64,000 nucleotides of DNA, from positions 1,116,001 through 1,180,000 of the forward strand of contig NZ_JBHRSS010000003.1 of assembly GCF_042643355.1 (NCBI RefSeq), written 5' to 3'. The notes below the pieces were generated by a model, which ran no database searches, had not been told where the DNA came from, and saw only the letters and a list, made by a program, of their open reading frames with translations. Each line of letters starts with the position of its first letter. The first letter of the stretch is position 1. Made by a program: the position numbers and the translations under genes. Positions 59,594 to 64,000 of the stretch are shown here, in pieces. The DNA comes from Salinisphaera aquimarina (GTDB lineage Bacteria; Pseudomonadota; Gammaproteobacteria; Nevskiales; Salinisphaeraceae).

Positions 59594-60877
59594 ATGCCTA
59601 GAACTCAAGGGCTGCTTGTGTGCGTGCTGTTATCGGTCGCAGCCACCGTAGCCGCCGCACCGTCCGATACCGCGCCTTATCCCATCGACGACGGACTGGC
59701 TGCCACCGTGGTGGGTACGCCGGCCGACTATCTCGCGGATGATCTGCCGGATGATCTGGATTTTTCGGTACGCACGCTCGACCCGCTGGTGGATCGCGAT
59801 ACGCCGCCGACGCTGCGCTATGCGCGCCCGCTGCAATATCTGCTCGTCACCCAGCCCGATCCGGCGCCGCTGGCGTTCGCGATCGCCGGCACCGGCTCCA
59901 GCGCATTGTCGAGCAAGTGCGTGCTGCTCTCGCGCGTGCTTTATGCCCAAGGCTATAGCGTCGCCTGTCTGCCCTCGCCGACCAGCGTGACGTTCATGCT
60001 CGGCGCGGCCGAATATCCGGTGCCGGGGCGGATGTCGACCGATGTGGCCGATCTGTACCGGATGATGGGTGCGATTCGCGACGACGTCGCCGAAGAAACC
60101 GAGATCACCGGCTATGCGCTGACCGGCTGGAGTCTGGGCGGTACGGAGGCGGCGTTCATCGCCCATCACGACGCCCAGGTCGGCGAGTTCAATTTCTCGC
60201 GCGTGCTCATGCTCAACCCCGCGGTCGACGTATGGGCATCGGTACAGCGCATGGACACGCTGCTCGCCGACAATCTCGACGGCGGCATCAACGGTATTCC
60301 GGCGTTCGTGGCGCGCGGTCTCGGCGGCCTGCGCCAGATTTATGCCAGCGGCGAGCCGCTGCGCTTCAACGAGGATTTCCTCTACCAGGCCTATCTCACT
60401 CAGGATCCGGACCGCAGTGATATCGCCGCCATCATCGGGCTGGCGTTCCGGCTGTCGCTGGCCAACATGGCGTTTGCCGCGGACGTGATCACGCATTCGG
60501 ATGTGATCGTGCCCAAGGACGTCGATCTCGGGCCCTACGACTCGCTCGACCCGTATATCCAGCGCTCGTTCAAGATCTCGTTCACCGACTATATCGACCA
60601 GCTGCTGGTGCCGTACTGGAACCGCGACGGCCGCCATGTGCCGCGTGAAGAACTGGTCAACGAGGCCGACCTCCGGGGCATCGGCGATTATCTGGCGACC
60701 AATCCGAATATTGCGGTGTTCACCAACGCGGACGATCCGATCCTGAGCGCGGATGAAGTCGCGTTTTTGCGTTCGACCTTCGGTGCGCGCGCCCGTATCC
60801 AGCCGCACGGCGGGCATATGGGCAATCTGGCGTTCCGCGACACCGTCCATGCAATACAGGAATTCTTCTCGCCATGA
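59594..60877 (+). CDS. Secreted serine alpha/beta hydrolase
   Basis: A 427-residue exported protein, signal peptide residues 1-22 (AAA end). The nucleophile elbow GWSLGGTEAA (Ser near 190) is clear; the rest is weakly conserved, with a possible His in PHGGHMG near the end. It overlaps the MlaA gene by 4 bp, so the two are translated together, suggesting an envelope-lipid-related hydrolase such as a lipase or phospholipase. That role is inference from the neighbour only. Confidence 0.8.
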   Translation: MPRTQGLLVCVLLSVAATVAAAPSDTAPYPIDDGLAATVVGTPADYLADDLPDDLDFSVRTLDPLVDRDTPPTLRYARPLQYLLVTQPDPAPLAFAIAGTGSSALSSKCVLLSRVLYAQGYSVACLPSPTSVTFMLGAAEYPVPGRMSTDVADLYRMMGAIRDDVAEETEITGYALTGWSLGGTEAAFIAHHDAQVGEFNFSRVLMLNPAVDVWASVQRMDTLLADNLDGGINGIPAFVARGLGGLRQIYASGEPLRFNEDFLYQAYLTQDPDRSDIAAIIGLAFRLSLANMAFAADVITHSDVIVPKDVDLGPYDSLDPYIQRSFKISFTDYIDQLLVPYWNRDGRHVPREELVNEADLRGIGDYLATNPNIAVFTNADDPILSADEVAFLRSTFGARARIQPHGGHMGNLAFRDTVHAIQEFFSP

Positions 60878-61638
60878 ATGCGTTGGCTCTCACGATGGCG
60901 CGCCAGCGCGCGGCCCTGGTCATAACCGCCTGTCTGATGCTGGGCGCCTGCGCGAGCACGCCGCCGCCGCAGACGGTCAGCGAGCAGACGCCGGACAGCG
61001 TGCCGGTGACCCAGACCACGGCCAATCCGCTGGCGATCAACGATCCGCTGGAAGGCTTCAACCGGCGTGTCTACCGATTCAATGCGCTCGCCGACGCGTA
61101 CGTGCTGATGCCGGTGGTGCAGGTCTATCGCAAGGTCACACCGGGCTTTGCCCGTACCGGCGTGCAGAATTTCTTCTCCAACCTCGGCGAGATCAACACG
61201 TTCGCCAACAGCGTGCTGCAGATCAAGCCGAAGAGCACGGCGGTGACGCTGTCGCGTTTCGTGATCAATTCCACCGTGGGTCTGGCGGGTCTGTTCGACC
61301 CGGCCACGGCGATTGGCCTGAATCAGTACAACGAGGACCTGGGGCAGACCCTGGGCCACTATGGTGTGGGCGCCGGGCCGTATCTGGTGCTGCCGTTCTT
61401 CGGGCCGTCGTCGCTGCGCGACAGCGTCGGGCTGGCCGGCGACCAGGCTTTTTTCTTCGTCCTCGACCCGTTGCAGTTCGATGATCACCCCTGGGCGCGC
61501 GTGCCGTACTGGCCGCTGTACGTGATCAACAAGCGCGATACCGTGAACTTCCGCTACTACCAGACCGGTTCGCCGTTTGAATACACACTGGTGAGGCTGG
61601 TGTATCTGAACTATCGCGCCCTGCAGGTCGAGCAGTAG
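60874..61638 (+). CDS. mlaA: Outer-membrane lipoprotein MlaA (VacJ)
   Basis: A 254-residue lipoprotein; the lipobox LMLGAC gives Cys26. The mature part has the VacJ signature DPLEGFNRRVYRFNALADAY, then FFSNLGEINTFANSVLQ, LGQTLGHYGVGAGPYLVLPFFGPSSLRD and FYxLDPL-like end. MlaA removes misplaced phospholipids from the outer leaflet and feeds the Mla pathway. Coupled with the upstream hydrolase by ATGA overlap. No mlaBCDEF genes in the window. Confidence 0.94.
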   Translation: MNALALTMARQRAALVITACLMLGACASTPPPQTVSEQTPDSVPVTQTTANPLAINDPLEGFNRRVYRFNALADAYVLMPVVQVYRKVTPGFARTGVQNFFSNLGEINTFANSVLQIKPKSTAVTLSRFVINSTVGLAGLFDPATAIGLNQYNEDLGQTLGHYGVGAGPYLVLPFFGPSSLRDSVGLAGDQAFFFVLDPLQFDDHPWARVPYWPLYVINKRDTVNFRYYQTGSPFEYTLVRLVYLNYRALQVEQ

Positions 61639-61878
61639 CGGAAGCGCAACCAAGCGCGCCGATGTTGCGAGCCTCAGAAGCCGGGCTGCAGCACCCCGAG
61701 ACTGGAGCCGGCGTTCTTCTATAAGCAATTCGCCGATTACGCCGATTGCCCGGACGCAGTTATCCCCGTTCGGCGCCGTCCTGAATATGCGCAATCGGCG
61801 TAATCTGCGGATTGAATGCCTTGGGTCCGGAAGAATTCCGCGCAACGCTGCGAGGCGTACTCATTCTGAATCTGGCAT

Positions 61879-62835
61879 TCAAAGCCAGTTCTTGTACTTG
61901 AAGTAGGCATAGGGCGCGATGCCGGCGAGCACCATGCCCACCAGGGCCACCGGATAGCCGTAGGTCTGGGCCAGTTCCGGCATGTGCGCGAAGTTCATGC
62001 CGTAGATGCTGGCGATGAGCGTGGGCGGCAGGAACACCACGGCGGCGATCGAGAAGATCTTGATGATCTGGTTCTGCTCGATGTTGATGAAGCCCTGGGT
62101 GGAGTCCATCAGGAAGTTGATCTTGTCGAACAGGAACGCGATGTGCGACATCAGCGTGTCCAGATCGTGCAGGATCTCGCGGGCGGTATCGCGCACCGGT
62201 GAGCGCGCCGGCAGATGCCGCAGCAGAAACGATATCGAGCGCTGGGTATCCATCAGGCACAGCCGGATCTTGCCGTTGGAATCCTCCAGCTTGGCCAGCC
62301 GGTCGATGGCTTCCTCGAGGTCGGCTTCCTCGTCCTCGAGCACCAGGTGGCTGACCTGTTCCAGCTTGAGATGGATATCCTCGACCGTGTCCGCCAGATT
62401 CTCGACTTTCTGCTCGAAGATGGTGATCAGCAGCGCTTCGGGTGAATCCGCCTCGACCTGATGTCGGCGCGCGCGCATGCGCAGCAGCCGGAAATCGGCG
62501 AGATCGTCCTCGCGGAAGGTGATCAGCCGCTCGGGCTGGAGAATGAAGGCAACCGTGTCGGTATCGTGCCGGCCTTCGCTCTGCGACAGAAACAGCGAAT
62601 GCACATGGATGCCGTCGGCGTCGACGAAATAACGCGCCGAGGCCTCGATTTCCTCGACGTCATCGCTTTCCGGCAACTCGTCGGACAGAAAGCGCCCGAG
62701 GGCCGCGCGTTCGTCGGCGGTCGGGTCCTGGGCATCGATCCAGCTTGCCGCGCTCAGGCGACTGGCCTGATCGCAGGCGTCGGGCTCGTTGCGTTCCACG
62801 ATCGTCTGGCCGGCGATTTCGAATGTGCGAAGCAT
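61879..62835 (-). CDS. corA: CorA-family magnesium/divalent cation transporter
   Basis: A 318-residue CorA-type channel. A cytoplasmic N-terminal domain of ~255 residues with long helices, then two C-terminal helices with the selectivity motif YGMNF at the end of the first and MPELAQTYGYP in the loop. The two helices end the protein, as in CorA/ZntB. GMN is the conserved pore motif of Mg2+ channels. Monocistronic. Confidence 0.92.
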   Translation of the reverse strand: MLRTFEIAGQTIVERNEPDACDQASRLSAASWIDAQDPTADERAALGRFLSDELPESDDVEEIEASARYFVDADGIHVHSLFLSQSEGRHDTDTVAFILQPERLITFREDDLADFRLLRMRARRHQVEADSPEALLITIFEQKVENLADTVEDIHLKLEQVSHLVLEDEEADLEEAIDRLAKLEDSNGKIRLCLMDTQRSISFLLRHLPARSPVRDTAREILHDLDTLMSHIAFLFDKINFLMDSTQGFINIEQNQIIKIFSIAAVVFLPPTLIASIYGMNFAHMPELAQTYGYPVALVGMVLAGIAPYAYFKYKNWL

Positions 62836-62928
62836 GATTGAGGCCTGTTCGAGAACCGTCGAAACGACGACGGTGGCGCGCCCTTGGGCGGCCGGGATGC
62901 GACGTTGTGCCGCATCATAGGCGTGACG

Positions 62929-64000
62929 TCAGCGATCGGCCAGTGACAATGCGGTGTCACCGATCTCACGCGCCGCCAGGCGCAGCCAGTGCAGCGGATC
63001 CGCGCAGGCGGCGTCGACGCTCCCGGCGCGTTCGACCAGGGTATGACAGGCCGCGAAATGGGTCTCGAGGGTGGCGCGGGCGTCTTCGGCCACGGCCCCG
63101 GACACCAGCACGGTGGGCGTCGGCGCGGCGGCGCGCGCGATCGCCAGCGGCAGCTTGCCGGACAGCGTCTGACTGTCGGACCGGCCCTCGCCGGTGATCA
63201 CCAGGTCGGCGTCGTCGAGCACGGCGCGCAGCCCGGTCATGTCCATGAGCGTGTTCGCACCCGGGGCGAGCTCGGCGCCGAGCACGGCCAGGGCGAAACC
63301 GAGCCCGCCGGCCGCACCGCTGCCGGGCGCGGTGGTATCGGCGTGCTCCGGGCATTGTCCGGCCAGGCGCTGGAAGGCCGCCTCGACGGCTTCGATCTCG
63401 TCGTTGCTGAGCCCTTTCTGGGGGCCGTAGACACGGCTGGCGCCCTGGCTGCCCAACAGCGGGTTGTCGACGTCGCACAGCGCGGTGATGCAGGTATCGG
63501 CCAGGCGCGGGTCGAGGTCGTCGAGATCGAGCGTGGCCAGCGCGAGCAGACCGTTCATGCTCGGCGCGATTACCTGTCCGTCGCGGTCGCGGGCCACCGC
63601 GCCCAGGGCCACCAGCAGCCCCAGTCCGGCGTCGTTGCAGGCGCTGCCGCCCAGCCCGACGGCGATATCGCGCACGCCGTCATCGAGTATGGTGCGCAGC
63701 AGTTCGCCCAGTGCCTGGCTGCTGCGCGCGCGCAATGCCGGCGCGTCGGCGGTGGCCTCGACCAGGGGCAGGCCCAGCACGCTGGCTGATTCCACCACGG
63801 CGCGGCCCTCGTCGGTGTGATACCAGGGCGCTTCGATCGCGCGGCCGTGAATGGCATTCAGGCTGCAGTGGCGCCAGTGGCCGGCGCAGGCCGCGGCCAC
63901 GCAGTCGAGTGTGCCTTCGCCGCCATCGGCCATGGGCGCCAGCGTCAGGCGCGCCTGTGGCAGCGCCTGCTGCAGACCTTCGCCGAGCGCATGGGCGACA
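62929..64000 (-). CDS. Glycerate kinase (GlxK/GarK family), N-terminus beyond window
   Basis: The frame is open to the right edge. The visible part (~357 codons) begins within the N-terminal domain (VAHALGEGLQQALPQARL, then the family motif PMADGGEGT) and contains GLGGSACNDAGLGLLVALG and GPQKGLS, typical of type I glycerate kinases. The enzyme phosphorylates D-glycerate. About 25-30 residues are missing. The product would link to tartrate and hydroxyacid metabolism in principle, but the genes are 57 kb apart. Confidence 0.93.
   Translation of the reverse strand, partial: VAHALGEGLQQALPQARLTLAPMADGGEGTLDCVAAACAGHWRHCSLNAIHGRAIEAPWYHTDEGRAVVESASVLGLPLVEATADAPALRARSSQALGELLRTILDDGVRDIAVGLGGSACNDAGLGLLVALGAVARDRDGQVIAPSMNGLLALATLDLDDLDPRLADTCITALCDVDNPLLGSQGASRVYGPQKGLSNDEIEAVEAAFQRLAGQCPEHADTTAPGSGAAGGLGFALAVLGAELAPGANTLMDMTGLRAVLDDADLVITGEGRSDSQTLSGKLPLAIARAAAPTPTVLVSGAVAEDARATLETHFAACHTLVERAGSVDAACADPLHWLRLAAREIGDTALSLADR

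Overview
The window is a GC-rich proteobacterial chromosome segment. The gene families (LysR/TTT clusters, LutABC, DsbG, MlaA, CorA, an AapJQMP-type ABC importer, a PEP-CTERM protein) suggest a free-living, probably marine or saline gammaproteobacterium. A Salinisphaera-like organism is a guess that the sequence alone cannot prove. No rRNA, tRNA, CRISPR, prophage or integrase gene was seen.

Layout. 0-10.4 kb: a hydroxy-acid catabolic island. It holds two unrelated 2-hydroxyacid dehydrogenases, a complete tripartite tricarboxylate transporter (TctC, TctA, TctB) and an enolase-superfamily enzyme matching D-tartrate dehydratase in all catalytic positions. These are followed by a beta-hydroxyacid dehydrogenase, a metallo-beta-lactamase-fold hydrolase, a dienelactone hydrolase, an SDR and a divergent LysR regulator. 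10.4-37.2 kb: ordinary chromosome, with a truncated DUF6933-like gene, a ComEA-like protein, lutABC (lactate oxidation), an M16 protease, DsbG, an acyl-CoA ligase, a TauE permease, a DUF1326/DUF2182 pair, TerC, a LOG protein, an SLC13 symporter, a DEDDh exonuclease, a DUF2236 oxygenase-like protein, a self-contained CYP199-type P450 system (MarR, reductase, ferredoxin, P450), an M23 peptidase and an amidase that ends in a strong terminator.

37.3-46.2 kb: the most interesting part, an integron gene-cassette array without an integrase in the window (a CALIN or the distal part of a chromosomal integron). Base composition drops and small genes alternate with attC recombination sites, most of them near-identical 103-bp copies. 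At every junction that can be tested, the R'' core that ends a cassette is the reverse complement of the R' core at the junction that begins the same cassette, as expected when each cassette entered as a circle. Cargo: three unrelated small proteins with a HEPN-like R-N-x3-H motif, a lipoprotein, a RibD-type deaminase whose frame runs through its attC, a zinc-ribbon protein, membrane proteins, a reverse-oriented gene, a TetR + SDR pair with its own operator-like repeats, a DUF2750 protein, and a toxin-antitoxin pair whose toxin carries a nonsense mutation.

46.2-51 kb: a decayed flank with attC remnants, a cupin, a GNAT acetyltransferase split by a 267-bp MITE-like element, a methyltransferase, membrane protein fragments, a MAPEG protein, a peroxiredoxin and a GFA gene with a frameshift. 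51-64 kb: chromosome again, with a PAS-GAF-GGDEF cyclase, a PEP-CTERM protein, a polar amino-acid ABC importer (four genes), a renalase-like oxidoreductase, a secreted hydrolase coupled to mlaA, corA and a glycerate kinase cut by the window end.
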